Shown: positions 26,101-38,280 of the stretch, one piece after another | Layout: each line of letters begins with the position of its first letter | Position numbering within the stretch: position 1 is the first letter of the stretch | DNA from: Medicago truncatula | Taxonomy: Eukaryota; Streptophyta; Magnoliopsida; Fabales; Fabaceae | Direction of reading: 5' to 3' | Length of the DNA: 64,000 nt | Assembly (NCBI RefSeq): GCF_003473485.1 | Contig: NC_053045.1 | Location: forward strand, 62,621,994-62,685,993 | Position numbers and translations under genes: made by a program | The notes under the pieces: generated by a model | Database searches by the model: none | Told to the model about the DNA's origin: nothing | The model's input: the letters and a program-made list of their open reading frames with translations, nothing else

Positions 26101-26755
26101 GGTTTCACTTTCATTTGTTTACTTGATTTTGATTAGGTTTAATTTTCAGGTGACACTATCAGGGAATCAGCAACCTGTACGAACACAAATTACCGAGGCT
26201 GCTATGGAATTAGGATCAGAAGTGAGTATGCAATTCAAGTGATTTCATAACTTCATATGCATTTTTTCCTGTCAGATTGTATCTAATAGCATATCGCATA
26301 CATATCTGTAATAAGTGATGACTAATAGGCATAGCTATACTATTAAATAGGATTAGACCTTAAAAAGGTGAACAAAAATAGGTAAAGAATCTATATGTAA
26401 ATTCTTTGATTTTTTTAGGCTGCTTAAGGAAATTTTTATGCACTGAATGTTGGGGTAGATATATCAATTACTTTTCAATAATCTAAATATGGTCTTGAAA
26501 TTGAAATTTGATATTTAAACATCTTTGGGTTGCAGAAACTCTCACTTCTAGTCACAGAGGCTTACAAGGATGCACACCAAAAGAGTGTCCAGGTAAAAAG
26601 AACTTTTCAAGAGGAAGAATGAAAATTCATTTGCCTTTGTAGTATGTTGATTTGTTTAAACATGCTGTTGCTTATGTTTTCAGGCCATGAAGGAAAGGAT
26701 GAGTGATCTTGCTCAGAGTTTAGGAATGCCACCAGGGCTCGGTGGAGGGTTGTAG
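23111..26755 (+). CDS. STIC2: Chloroplast nucleoid-associated protein, YbaB/EbfC family (STIC2-like)
   Basis: Seven exons: 23111-23192, 23738-23880, 25614-25723, 25825-25864, 26150-26221, 26536-26592 and 26684-26755, encoding 191 aa. Residues 1 to about 70 form a Ser-rich plastid transit peptide ending near RNFRVHALFGGKK. The remainder is one YbaB/EbfC domain: GGMLGQLGNMQNLFETVKKAQ, then AEFDGYCEGELIKVTLSGNQQPV, then ITEAAMELGSEKLSLLVTEAYKDAH and a Gly-rich tail, SLGMPPGLGGGL. Bacterial YbaB forms DNA-binding dimers. In Arabidopsis the plastid homologue STIC2 works in thylakoid protein targeting with the SRP54/Alb3 route. Start choice: the first ATG in good context, giving a transit peptide at once. 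Intron 2 (1.7 kb) carries a LINE fragment and intron 4 an Au-type SINE; neither touches the exons. Which of the plant paralogues this matches is not settled. Confidence 0.9.
24466..24875 (+). mobile_element. RTE-type LINE 3' fragment in STIC2 intron 2
   Basis: The open stretch at 24522-24809 reads MRMLHWMCGKTRWDM, then VGVAPIVEKMVETRLKWFGHV and KRRPRKTIRESI, ending MVYD. This is the well-known C-terminus of plant RTE-type LINE reverse transcriptases. The tail ACCCCACTTAGTGGGATTAGGCTTGGTTGTTG follows at about 24840. The element is 5'-truncated and carries stops. Confidence 0.8.
25945..26093 (+). mobile_element. Au-type SINE in STIC2 intron 4
   Basis: A tRNA-like head (cttggcacaatggttagagt, gttgccgtgtgattcgaatg) is followed by the body words tctgcaatggatcc, aaccctttccttgggtc and gcagagctta, ending accatattaccc. 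The order matches the widespread plant Au SINE. The B-box is decayed (ttacgagatt), so it is unlikely to be transcribed. Confidence 0.65.
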
Positions 26756-27037
26756 TGATGACAGGGAAGGATGGAACCTTGATTTTGCATACAAACCATT
26801 TCATAAATGCATATTTACTCCTTTTACTGTGATTATGGATAATGAGTCTTGATTACTCAGTTGTGTAGGGATCACTTGAAATGGCGATGGACCTTCTACT
26901 TCCCTCACCCCCTTTTTCCATGTCCTATTACTTCCTTTAGGTCTTATCTTTGTCTTGTACAATTCAAGGTTTAATAATTTATTCAGTGAAAGCTTTAATT
27001 AAGTGGTACAGTTTTTCAAATTGTGATATTTAGAAAT

Positions 27038-27076
<39 letters not shown>

Positions 27077-28610
27077 TATATATATCAAATTTGCAATATT
27101 GTCCTTGTTCATTCTAAGTCTATGGCATGGATCCTTTATCTTTAGGACAAAAAATCGATTTTTAAAATAGAGGGATTATAATTTTATTTAAAAAAACAGG
27201 GGGGACCATTATCATTTATCTTATCTCTCACATTTCTCATAAAATACACAAATGACTTTTTTACTCTAAGCTTTTGGGTGATCTATTTTCCCATCACAAT
27301 AATTATGGGAAGAATATAGCTAAAGTAGCCGGAAGCTTCAAATAGATGTCACCAACTTCCTTGCAAACGTTACTAATTACTCCAACTAGTTTCTTATCGT
27401 AAAACATCCTTTTTTAATTTCTAATATAGTGAATGACGGTCCATTGACGAGGAGCCTATGCACCATAGACAACATGATTTTCTTTTTTGAACCAGTTACA
27501 CAGCTTCACTCTCACCTGTGTAAGATAATTTGCTTGCATAAGAGGATTTTGCATCTCTTGTACGATGATGATTTGCTTAATGCTGTATGGACGCCACATT
27601 ATCATGATTCATATCAGTATAAAAAAGTTTTTAGGGATAATAAATGTCCTGCAATTTTGTTACTTTGAGTTTGAGTACGAGAGTCTAGTCATTTGATTCT
27701 TGAATTTTATCTTATGGATGCCGATGTATCTCTGCAAAGGGTAACTGCTACATATTTGAAACTCTAATTCACTAGGTGTGTGTTTGGTTTTTCTAGAAAC
27801 CACATCAACAACCCATGCTTAAGCCACAATTGGTTGCTTCATGTAATGATACATGAACACCCTTTATTCCCATACACCCTTGTACACTCCATGTATTAGG
27901 AAGAGAGAAGAGGAGAGAAAAGATAAAGTGTGCTTGTGCGGGGTCCACGTGACTACGTGTTAGATTTTTGTGTGGGTGTCAAATGGTGTATTGTCACCTA
28001 AGGGTGTCTATGTATCATTACTCAAAACCACCACCTCATAGTATTTCCAAAACACCTAAGCTCTCGACATCCCCTTTGTCACTCTCCCCGATCATAAACT
28101 AGCATTCTCTCCACCGTCGATTCCATTGAATATCTCTCTGAAGAACCTTCCTCCGCCGTCTCTCCAACTACCCACCCTCTCAACTTCCCAATTTAGGCGA
28201 AGCTTTCTCTTTGTTTTATGGAAGGTCAAATGCTCTTACCTTGACAAGCAATTAATTGAACGTAGGGTCTGTTAGTTAATTTGGCATGAGTTTGTCAATT
28301 CTTGGGAGGATTAATTGTGTAAATGAGAGAGATTCTTTCATTCCTATCATTTATCAATGCCTAAGGTTAAGAAGATATACTTTAGTTCTAGAAAATAACC
28401 AGAAAATTCTGGGTGAGTTAAACTTGGTCTACTTCTAATGCTAATTGATTCATGTCGTTGTTACTTGTTAATGAAGACACGCCACAAATTTCAATCCATG
28501 CTTTATTCATAAAGGAGAGAATAAAGTCTTCTCATTCTCATAATATAAATTACGTAAAGGTCACAAAATGAATAGATTTGACCCTTCTCGTTTTCATTCT
28601 CAAACTAAAA
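26756..28610. other. Intergenic region with poly-T and a small MITE
   Basis: The STIC2-like 3' end occupies the left part. A poly-T run of more than 30 bases at about 27040-27073 runs into (TA)n. 27535-27641 resembles a piece of the SRP receptor exon (see findings). 27844-28020 is a small inverted-repeat element with taatgatacat(g)aacacc ends. 28070-28200 is C-rich with no clear gene. Confidence 0.4.
27844..28020. mobile_element. Small inverted-repeat element
   Basis: The left end taatgatacatgaacacc pairs with the right end ggtgtctatgtatcatta. It is 177 bp, non-coding, and no convincing target duplication was found. Confidence 0.5.
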
Positions 28611-31600
28611 TCAATTGAATTGCATTAAATCTTTAGCAAATCTGAGCAAACTATCCAAAGCATCAGGACTGAATTTCCTTGCAAACAAATGGCAAACATT
28701 GGTTGTCCTTCCATTGTACTCACAACTGCTACCAAACCTTAACCTCTCCAAAAAATCTTTAGTCACATCTTTGCCATTAAATTTTGATGGATGTCGTCCA
28801 CCATTTGACCAATCAACCCAAGTCAAAGTTCTGTTAGAATTCCTCTCCCAAAATTTGATACTAATCAATGTTGGCAAATAGTGTTCATCACTATAACATG
28901 AAGGGTTGCAGTATTTTTTAAACTTAGAAAAATATGTCTCGTCGGATACTATATGAACTGCAAGGTAACGATCAATTTGAAACCATTGAGACCCTTTTCT
29001 CCATTGTGAAAGTTCAATCAATGGCCTCATTCGGTAGTTGTATCTTCCACGTCCTTGTGCACCTCGGATATCATTAGCTTCCACAAATGATAGTCTTGAG
29101 TTCATTAGATAAGTGTATATTGTGGAGAAATTGAACAATGGTATGCATGATTCTGAAAGTAGTACAAAACGTTGGTTTGAGAAATCGAGCAATGCATTTG
29201 CTAGTAGACGTTTCTCAGCCTCTATCATGCTATTCTCACCCCACTTTACCTCCTGCATGCATGAACAATAGAAAATCATAGATAATTAATATGTTTTACA
29301 ATATTAGAGGAAATATTTCTATTTTATTTTTGTTGAAAGGGAAATATATCGATATGAACTAAAACTAAAATATTGAGAATCACAAGGACAAAAACTAGTA
29401 GTTTTTTTTTTGTTGTTATAGGACTAAAACAAAATAAAAAATATTACGAAAAATTTAAACATATATAATAGACCCTCTCACTTTTTTTTAGCAAATTCTT
29501 TTACTATTAAAAAACATTATGTCAAAAAAAAAAAAATTAAAACAATAATTTGATGACATTGTGGTAGGAAGCAAAATAATGTGAACTTGCTTAGATTCCT
29601 AAGAACAAATCTATCTTTTTTTTTTTTTTTTTTGTTACAAAGCTAACAAAGAAAGGAAAAACAAACAACATCAGAAAAAAGGAAAAAGCCTAAACTCTCG
29701 GGAATAAAGTTCCCATGGCGTCTTTCCGGATCAGAGGAAGAAGGTCAATTGGCGAAGTAGCATGAGAAGTAAATTCTTAATTAGAGTTTGCTCCTAACTT
29801 TGCCAGGAAGTCGGCACATTGATTCCCTTCTCTAAGACAATGATGAATGGAGAAATTTCTTGAGGAAAGGAGATCCTTAATGTCTTGGATAAGAACAACA
29901 TAGGCATGGAAGTTGGAATCCTGCTCAGTGACAACTTTAATGGAGAGCATAGAGTCTGAGTAACAAACCATTTCCTCATAATCTGATTCCACTGCCAAGA
30001 GAAGACCGCGATGTATAGCAGAAAGCTCGGCAAATAAAATGTCAGTAGATGCTGCAAGATAACCTGAGAATCCCGTGATGTAAAATCCAGCAGAGTTCCT
30101 AATGATGCCTTCATATCCAGCTCGAGTAGGAGTACCCAAATAACTTCCATCCACATTGAGCACAAGACAATTGTAGTCGTTGTTATTCCAGCGAACCAGT
30201 CGGTCTAAAGAAGGCACATGCGCGACATGAAAGGCTCTATCCATCGAATCAGCCGTATTATGAATGTGGCAGATAATCTTAGTTAGGGGCCATGTAACAT
30301 GACTGAGACATATCTGATTGCGGTGTCTCCACGACCACCAGAGGCCTGCAAGGAAGATGGAAGAATGCGTATTCGTTGCATTATTTCGCAGCCAGTTGTG
30401 AGCAGTTTCGTCGAAAAAATCCTGGGCTGTATAACCGAGATTAGTCCAGATGATTTTAGAGTAGTTGCAGTCTCTGAGGCAATGCATAAGAGTTTCATCA
30501 TCTTCCCCACATCTCGAACAAGTAGCAGATGGCGCAATGTGACGGTCCTGAAGCAAAGAAAGAGTAGGAACCGCGTTGTGACAAGCGAGCCATATGAGTA
30601 ACTTGAATTTTTCAGGAATCTTTAACTTCCATATCCAAGACCAAGAACTCATTTTGGTAGGAATGGCTGTTGGATTGGAACTTTCGAGGAGCCAAGCGTA
30701 ACCACTTTTAGCGGTGTAGGTACCATTAATGTTATGCTGCCAAATGAAAGTGTCTTTAACTCTATCATTAAACTTGATGTGAGTGTTATTTATGAAGTCA
30801 GTAATTTTCTGCGGGAGGTTGGTGTATAGCGTCTGCGTATGCTGCCTATTTTGAGTGAAGACATCGTGCATGGTAAGATGAGAATCATGGATGTCTATGA
30901 CGGGAACCTGCGCTCCAATGGGACCAAAAGAACTCCAGATGTCGAACTAAAAGGATGTGGAATCTGAACCAGCCCGCCAAATATATCCATTATGAAGGAC
31001 ATTCTTGGCTTTGATAATGGAGGACCAAATGGGAGAACTGTTACTGTTGGCGTTTGCATATAGAATATTCGAACCTGAGGCATATTTGTTAGCGAGGATG
31101 TGAACCCACAACTTATTTGTTGATTGAACCATATCCCAATCCAGTTTCCCAAGCAAGCAAGTGTTAGCCTCTCTTGATGTTCGGATATCCAGCCCACCAT
31201 TATGTTTCTGACTAGTGACTTTCTTCCAATTCACCAAATGGATTCCTGTGTTATTAGTGCCTTTCCAAAGGAAATTCCTAGTTGTTTGATCAATACTATC
31301 ACAAATATTTTGAGGAAGCCAGTTGATCTGCATGTAGTAAGTAGAGATGGAGGATAAAACAGAAGATGCAAAAGTTAATCTACCTGCTCTGTTTAAAAGC
31401 CTATTCTTCCAAGCTGCCAAACAGGTTTGCATTTTGTCAATGATGAAGTTGAAATCACTTCTCTTTGGTCTACCTTGGAGCATAGGGAAACCCAAGTACT
31501 TGCCAAGAGAAGTTGTGCTGTGAATTCCGGAAATAGAGGTAAAGGTATTGAGTTTACCTTAAGGAATACCTGAGGAGTAGTAGGCTCTTAACTTTGAAAT

Positions 31601-33295
31601 ATTAATTTTCAATCCTGATGCTCGGTTGAAGCTCTCGAAAAGGTTGTGGATGAGATGGAACTGAGAGCTATTCACTTTAGTGAAGAGAAGCACATCATCT
31701 GCAAAGAGGAGGTGAGATATTTGGGGCCCCTATTTGTGATTTGGATTGGTTCCCAATTCCCTTGATTGACGACTGAATTGATAGCAATAGAGAGATTTTC
31801 CATGCAAAGAATGAAGAGATAAGGGGACAAAGGATCACCTTGGCGCAGACCATGTGTAGGCTTGAAAGATGGAAGCTTGTTTCCATTCCAAAGGATAAAG
31901 TATTTTGATGATGAAACACAATGCATGATGAGCTTGATGGTGATGTCAGGGAACTCGAAATCATGAAGGCAGTTGCTAAGGAATTCCCAATTGACATTGT
32001 CAAAAGCTTTTTTCAAATCAAGCTTAAAAGCTACATAACCCTTCTTACTTTTGGATCTCCTTATGAAATGAATTATTTCCTGCAAAAACAATAGAGTTAT
32101 CTGAAGTGCCCCTTCCAGGCAGAAAACTGCTTTGGCAGGGGCCAATAATGTTAGTAAGAATAGGCCTTAGTCGGTGAACCAAAACCTTTGTGATAATTTT
32201 GTAGATGATATTACAAAGGCTGATGGGTCTGAAGTCTTTATAAGTAGTGGGTGGGTCAATTATAGGAATGAGTGCAATGAGAGTGTTTGAGATCTCTGGA
32301 TCAAAGTAACCGATTTGAAAAGCTGTGTGGACCATTTGATAGATATCATCACCAACAATGTGCCAATATTGTTTGAAGAAGATGTAGTGGAAGCCATCTG
32401 GGCCTGAGGCTTTATAGGGCTTCATAGAGTTAAGGGAAGCAAACACCTCTTTTTTGGTGATTGGGGAGGTTAAAGAAAGCTTACCCTCGTGTAAGGGTGA
32501 ATACCAACATTGAAGCTTCGGTCATGGTTTGGTTGGTTGCCACCGAAGAAAGTCTTGAAATAATTTTGAGCTTCTTCTTGGAGAGTGTCACTATCATAGG
32601 ACCAGGTACAACCCCTATTTTAAGTGCATATATTTTATGTGGAGGGAGGTACCACCCCTATTTTAAGTGCAGAATAAAATTAACAAAAAGTTGCAGATAT
32701 AATTCCGAAACTTGTTATTATAGAATATACTACACATAGGGTGTGTTTGTTTTAAGGAATAGCATTTCTTGAAATATAAATATGTGAATTTTATTCTAAG
32801 GTATTTAGAAAAAAGATGTTTGGTTAACATTGCAATAAATAAGTTTACATATGAATTTATTCTTATCTTCATAGGACAAAAAATTCTATTTCCAATAACA
32901 TTTTATACCCATGAATGAAATTTAGTAAACTTATAACAAACATACACGTGTATATTTCTATTTCTATCATTTTATTCCCAAAAATCTACGAATAAACATA
33001 AAACAAATGCATCCTAAATCAAAATGAACGGATTAGTAGTGGTGAAGGGTTAATTCATGCATCTTTAAGTTTATTATGGAAAGTTTAGATGGTGTGAACG
33101 GGAAAAATATGGACTGTTTTTATTAATAAAATATAGTAGATGATGTGTAAACAAAAAAAATATTTATTGAATTACGACTTTATTCCATTAAAAAATTTCA
33201 TTCATGCATTTTAAGTTTTTTAAATGGTAAAAATTAAGGGTCAACATTCAAATTTGTTCCTGAAAAAACAAAGACTCATTTAGTCAAAATAGTCC

Positions 33296-33331
<36 letters not shown>

Positions 33332-34132
33332 AAGAAATCTTTCTAAACCCACTAACTAGATGAATTCTGTGAGTTAAGTTAGTATTTTTTTTGTCGCTTT
33401 ATGATCAAATAGGTCTCTGTTTTTTTTTTCTCTTTCTTAAGAAACAATTTGAGCATCTACACTAAATTTTTTTAATTAATAGGAAAAGAGAATATTTTGA
33501 ATTGATACCTTGCTTGGGATTCTTCGATCATGAAACACTGAGCTTTGAGTATAAACCATTTCATTGAAAGAAGGATTAGGATGTATGTAGATAGAATATA
33601 ACCCTTCATTTCCTTTGAAGAATTTCTCCCAAAGTGGAGCCAACAAAACAGGACCTATTGTCAAGAACATAAACGCAACCTTTGGTGTTTGTTTGAATGG
33701 AGTTTTATGAATCATAGGTTCCAATGAAGCTCTCCAAAACAATTCATCCTCATTCATGTCATGCATAGCCATAGGAATCTTCAACAAGTCTTTCAACCCA
33801 TGTGAAGTAAGGTTATTAGTAACAACCAAGCAATATTTTTTGATAGAAATATTTGTTTGGTTATAATGCTCATTTGAAATGTTGTATGATAATATTGGAG
33901 GAGAATGAGAAACACGAGGTGGTGGATTGAAGCTAAAGGATGGATCTTGGGATTTTTGGATTTGAAAGTTGAATGAAATATTTTTGACACACAAAGTGAG
34001 TGTGATGCCAATGAGTAAACCACAACCAAAGACCAAAATATGAGTAATGAAATTGAGTAGATAGCGTTGAACACCGAAAATATTTAGATATGATGATGAG
34101 GTTATGTTTTGTTTATCCGTATTGTTCTCCAT
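28611..34132 (-). CDS. GT14 glycosyltransferase, core-2/I-branching (BC10-like)
   Basis: Two exons on the minus strand, 33509-34132 and 28611-29252, joined in phase 0 to give 421 aa. Residues about 25-49 form one hydrophobic anchor ([17 protein letters not shown]) after a short cytosolic tail, the type II layout of Golgi transferases. A low-complexity stem follows, and the catalytic region begins near [21 protein letters not shown]. Family blocks include YSIYIHPNP, then across the splice [62 protein letters not shown] and [13 protein letters not shown]. The acceptor substrate is unknown; plant relatives affect cell-wall or arabinogalactan glycans. The 4.26-kb intron contains an antisense-free, same-strand L1-type LINE (29617-32600). 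No disabling change is seen in the exons. Confidence 0.9.
29617..32600 (-). mobile_element. 5'-truncated, broken L1-type LINE in GT14 intron
   Basis: On the minus strand, in order: a lead-in ([14 protein letters not shown]) near 32580; the RT domain KASGPDGF...[11 protein letters not shown] (32446-32050), [34 protein letters not shown] and FADDVLLF (about 31700, in another frame); then [15 protein letters not shown]; a zf-RVT block ([18 protein letters not shown]); and an RNase H domain ([10 protein letters not shown]...[10 protein letters not shown]...SDSMLSIK...[14 protein letters not shown]) ending at 29777. The poly-A tail is the T run at 29617-29634. Frameshifts near 32045 and 31715 and stops near 31560 disable it. 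The endonuclease is missing. Confidence 0.9.
33301..33329. repeat. (TA)n microsatellite
   Basis: About 14 TA units inside the GT14 intron, near the splice donor of exon 1. Confidence 0.9.
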
Positions 34133-34497
34133 GGTGATGGCAACTAAAAAAAAATGATTAGAAGGAAGAGACTTTGTGTTTTAAGGATAAATACTTAGTA
34201 AAAAGCACCGATTTTATAACAAAGTGTCTTCCGCATTGCTTACTTACAAAGCCCTCTTCTCTTGTTTTTTTTTTTTCTTTCTCAATTTAAAAAAAAAATT
34301 GAAATAAGGAATTATATTAAATTGACATAAAACAAAAAAAAAAGTCAAATTTATATTTATATATTTTTTATTGTATTAACCCGATCCCTCCCGTGAATAT
34401 GAATTTATATACATTCTCTAACTTGCTCTTCATCTTCATGATTTTATATAACCAAGGTTTTTCACAAGAAGCTTGACAATTGGTGCATCCCTCCAAG
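34133..34497. promoter_or_regulatory. Upstream region of the GT14 gene
   Basis: AT-rich sequence immediately 5' of the GT14 start, with poly-A/poly-T tracts. No TATA box could be picked with confidence. Its outer edge is a hAT-type insertion at 34498. Confidence 0.3.
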
Positions 34498-34992
34498 TAC
34501 ACATGGAAACAAACCCCTGCCCCCGCCTAGGTCTGGACGCCTCCGTCCCGAATTTAACGGGGAAAAACCAATTTAACTAGATGCGGGTGTGGAGGAAATT
34601 TTGGTTTTTAGTACGGGGGTGGGGGCGGGGCTGGGGGATGCTAATACCCGCCTCGCACCCACCCCCCCGCCCCTCACCCGCTTTTTAAAGTTTACTTTAT
34701 TAAATTTTATAATCTTATTTCCATAAGCACCATCGTATTTTAATATATTATTACTCTTTAGAAATATATTTATTATAATTATTTTTCTCTTTTGAAATTT
34801 TTTTATTAAATTTTTAATTATTAATATAAAATAAAGTTTTCGCGGGTGGGAGCGGGGCCGGGGCCGGGGCCGGGAGACCCGTCTCCATTGAGGTCGAGGT
34901 TGAATGTTCAATTTTTACTCACAATATAATTTTGGGACAGGGGCGGGAGCGGGGACGAGGGGATGCTTAAACCCGCCCCGTTGCCATGTCTA
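34498..34992. mobile_element. Non-autonomous hAT element, 8-bp target duplication
   Basis: The left end tacacatggaaac and the right end gttgccatgtcta are near-perfect inverted repeats. The 8-mer cctccaag flanks both ends (34490-34497 and 34993-35000), as expected for hAT. Just inside both ends are G/C-rich arms (cccctgcccccgcc; aacccgccccg), and the middle is AT-rich. It is 495 bp with no transposase. Confidence 0.8.
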
Positions 34993-35000
34993 CCTCCAAG

Positions 35001-36147
35001 GAACACTTAGGTCTTACATGATCGTTTGTTGCACATGGAACATAGATATAAAACAATTACCTTCCACCAATTCGATATTTATGATCTTATATTCACAATA
35101 AGATCAAGTTTTTTTTTTACCACAAAAATTTGTGTACGTAGAACCTTGTCTCAAAACGACAAGCATGTTGATATCTTTATCATAGGTTTTGCTCGGATGA
35201 CTTTGATTTTGGGACTTCAGTGACTTTTTTGATAGTGTCTTGACTTCAGTGACTGTCTCTATTTCTCTCGTAACCAATCATTTTTTCTTATCAAAATAAT
35301 TAAGTTAATCATTCATCTAATATCAACTTAATGCATTGAAGCCACCAAATTAAGTCACAAAAACTCAAAGTCACCTAGGAATTTTTCCTTCACCGTTTTT
35401 GTGCTATGATGTTGTTGACCATTTGGTGGTTCCTATGGTTTTGGCGGCGGCTGCTTCCGTACTGTGCAAGCTTGAAATCCATGAAAATAAAACCAGGAAA
35501 TCTTAGCAGAGCTGCTATAGGGAGAGAAACGTCTACTTATCAAAATTCTCACATACTCTACACTTTACACAAAGAGCATGAGACCCTAACAGGCCCTCAA
35601 TGTACTTCATTTCTATTAAGAAAATCAACTTTTTTGTTGTTGAAAAAAGAGGGCAAAGCTTTTTAATAAATTTGACAGATGAAGTATAGTTAATTTTAAA
35701 ATGAAAGATAAGCATATTTTAATAATTGTTTATTTTTGGGACATATATCTTACTATATAGGCAGAGAAATAGATAGTGTTGTTGTGGGTGGGAAAAGAAA
35801 AATAAAAAATTCATCCAAAATATACAAATCAAATTTATTTATTTTTTGACTAAAAAAATAAAATAATATGCGAACAAACTCCTAACCTCCATGTGAATAG
35901 CATAAAACCGTAAAATACATAAGCCTATAAATATGACTATATTCAAATGTCCGGAATGTCCACGTTTCTAGATCTCTAACATTGATGACATCAAAGTCAA
36001 TTGATTGTATATGCATTGGATCGTAGCTAATTTGCCAATTTGAATCGAACAAACACCGTAACAAGACAGAAAAGCAACAATACCGCGCAAAGATGGTGAA
36101 TAAAACAACATCCCACTAAGACAACGAAATTACGAAAGAAAAAACTA

Positions 36148-36178
<31 letters not shown>

Positions 36179-36832
36179 ATTTTGAGAGTGATTTAGGGTA
36201 AACAAAATTAACCCTAAATCTCCCTCCTTGATAGATGAAAAAGAAAAAACTAGGTGAAATGGTCAGCGACTTATAGTAGAGAGAAAGCCCTATATTTGTC
36301 TTTAGACCTTTCGCTTTACTACTTATATGCTTCAAATCCAAAATATGATAGACTTCACCTAACTTAGTTGGCATATCATGTTTTTTCTTCTTCTTCCGGT
36401 CAAGTAGTTTAGTGATGAGATATTCTCCTCTTAAGATGAATAAGCGCAGGTGTCAGAGGTTCAAACTCTGACCCTTACATATAGTATGTAATTTCATACT
36501 AAATCAGCGAAATTCACGATTACAATTTTTGTTGTTGCTAGAACTATGTGGTATAGTTCAACAACTACTTCCATTAAATTATTTGGTCCTACTCGTTATC
36601 AATGAGATCGGGAATACTCCATCATGAAATATATAGAAGACTTAGTGTTGGACTAGCCAAAAATCAAAGTTTATCAGAAGCATAGTTTAAAATTTATGAA
36701 AAATTAGCTTTTTATGATTACATCAGCAATAATATGATGAATGGGGATTGTTTAGAGCGTGTCTTTTATTTATTGATTAGGTCACAAGATCAAAACACTC
36801 GTTTTTAAAAGAAGATCAAAACATTTATGCAA
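35001..36832. other. Intergenic region, no recognisable gene
   Basis: AT-rich. The only structured items are a (TA)n run at about 36151-36174 and a short tRNA-like, probably SINE, stretch at 36391-36480 with agtttagtgatgag (A-box-like) and aggttcaaactctg (B-box-like). Confidence 0.4.
36391..36480 (+). repeat. Possible tRNA-derived SINE fragment
   Basis: An A-box-like agtttagtgatgag is followed 40 bases later by the B-box-like aggttcaaactctg. It does not fold as a complete tRNA and has no clear tail. Confidence 0.4.
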
Positions 36833-38224
36833 AGCTTCCTGTCTATGCACTTTCCTTTTTCAAAGCTCCGTCAGGTATAATCTCTTCCATTGAATCTTTG
36901 TTAAATAATTTTTTTTGGGGGGTTGTGAGGAAAAAAGAAAAATATCGTGGGTTGGGTGGCATTCTTTGTGTTTGAGGAGGGAGTATGGGGGGCTGGGTGT
37001 TCGGAGATTGAGCGAGTTTAACATTGCTTTGCTAGGGAAATGGTGTTGGCGGTTGTTAGTTGATAGAGAGGGGTTATGGCGTAGGGTGTTGGTGGCTAGG
37101 TATGGTGTGGCAGATGGTGGTTTGGAGGATGGGGGTCGGAGTTGTTCTTCGTGGTGGAGGGAGATAGTCAGGATTAGAGATGGGATAGGCGAGGGTGGAG
37201 AGAGTTGGTTTGTGGATTGTGTTAGGAGGAGGGTGGGGGATGGAGCTGATACCGATTTTTGGCGAGATTGTTGGTGTGGTAGTGTTCCCTTGTGTGAGCG
37301 CTTTAGGCATCTTTATGACTTAGCCATCAATAAATCAATTACGGTGAGGAACATGTTCTTGTTGGGGGTGGAGGATGGTGGGGGAGCGTGGCAGTGGCGT
37401 CGCCGGTTATGGGTGTGGGAGGAGGATTTGGTAGAGGAGTGTAGGGGTTTATTACTAACAGTCTCTTTGCAGGAATCCGTTACTGATAGATGGGTGTGGT
37501 TATTGGATCCGATTGGTGGCTATTATGTTTGTGGGGTATATGACTTATTGACATCGCATGAACAACCTCAGATTCATCAAAGTATGGAGTTAGTCTGGCA
37601 CAAACAGGTACCTCTAAAAGTTACAGTCTTTGCTTGGCGGTTGTTGAGGGATCGTTTACCTACTAAAACCAATTTGACAAATCGCGGCATTTTATCGATG
37701 GAGGCTAGGCTTTGTGTCACGGGATGTGGGCATGTTGAAGATGTGTCTCATTTGTTTTTGTCTTGTCCATTCTTTGGTGCTTTGTGGCCTATGGTGCGGG
37801 ATTGACTTGGTGTAGTAGGGGTAGATTCTCATGCTCCCTTTGATCATTTTATGCAATTTATTCAATATGCTGGTGCCTTGAAATCGCGTCGGTCTCTCTT
37901 TCACTTGATTTGGCTTCAGTGTGTTTGGGTTATTTGGAATGAACGGAATGATAGGTTGTTTTGTGGCCGTAATGGTTCTCTATCACAGTTGTTAGATAAA
38001 GTAAAATCAAATACCTTGTGGTGGCTGAAAGCTAGTAATGTGGTCTTTACATTTGGTACTCATAATTGGTGGTCGACCCCGCTTGTATGTATGGGCATCG
38101 ATTGACCTTGTTGTAATCTTACTGGCTGTTGTTGTTTTTTGTGATTGTTTTGGCACGCCTTGTGCTATAACAATTACGATGTTCTTGGTAATATAATTCA
38201 TTTTAGTTTCTTCAAAAAAAAAAC
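36833..38224 (+). mobile_element. 5'-truncated LINE with 8-bp target duplication
   Basis: Plus-strand coding remnant starting LPVYALSFFKAPSG. It continues through a frameshift at a T/G homopolymer (about 36910-36922) into CLRREYGGLGVRRLSEFN, LLGKWCWRLL, ADTDFWRDCW, the zf-RVT block (HKQVPLKVTVFAWRLL, DRLPTKTNL, CGHVEDVSHLFLSC) and WVIWNERNDRLF. An in-frame TGA lies at 37804. It ends in an A-tract at about 38214-38223. The 8-mer ttatgcaa lies at both borders (36825-36832 and 38225-38232), supporting L1-type integration. The coding strand is strikingly G-rich compared with all neighbours. Confidence 0.85.
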
Positions 38225-38280
38225 TTATGCAACATTATTAAGTTTATTTTTTATTTTTTGCCTACACTATTTTTTAATTT

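Noticed and set aside
29777-30871. Stand-alone RNase H gene
   Set aside because: It continues into reverse transcriptase on the same strand within one broken LINE ending in a poly-A tract.
36915-38105. Host gene encoding a zinc-binding protein
   Set aside because: It matches the end of LINE polyproteins, is frameshifted and interrupted by a stop, and has an A-tail and target duplication.
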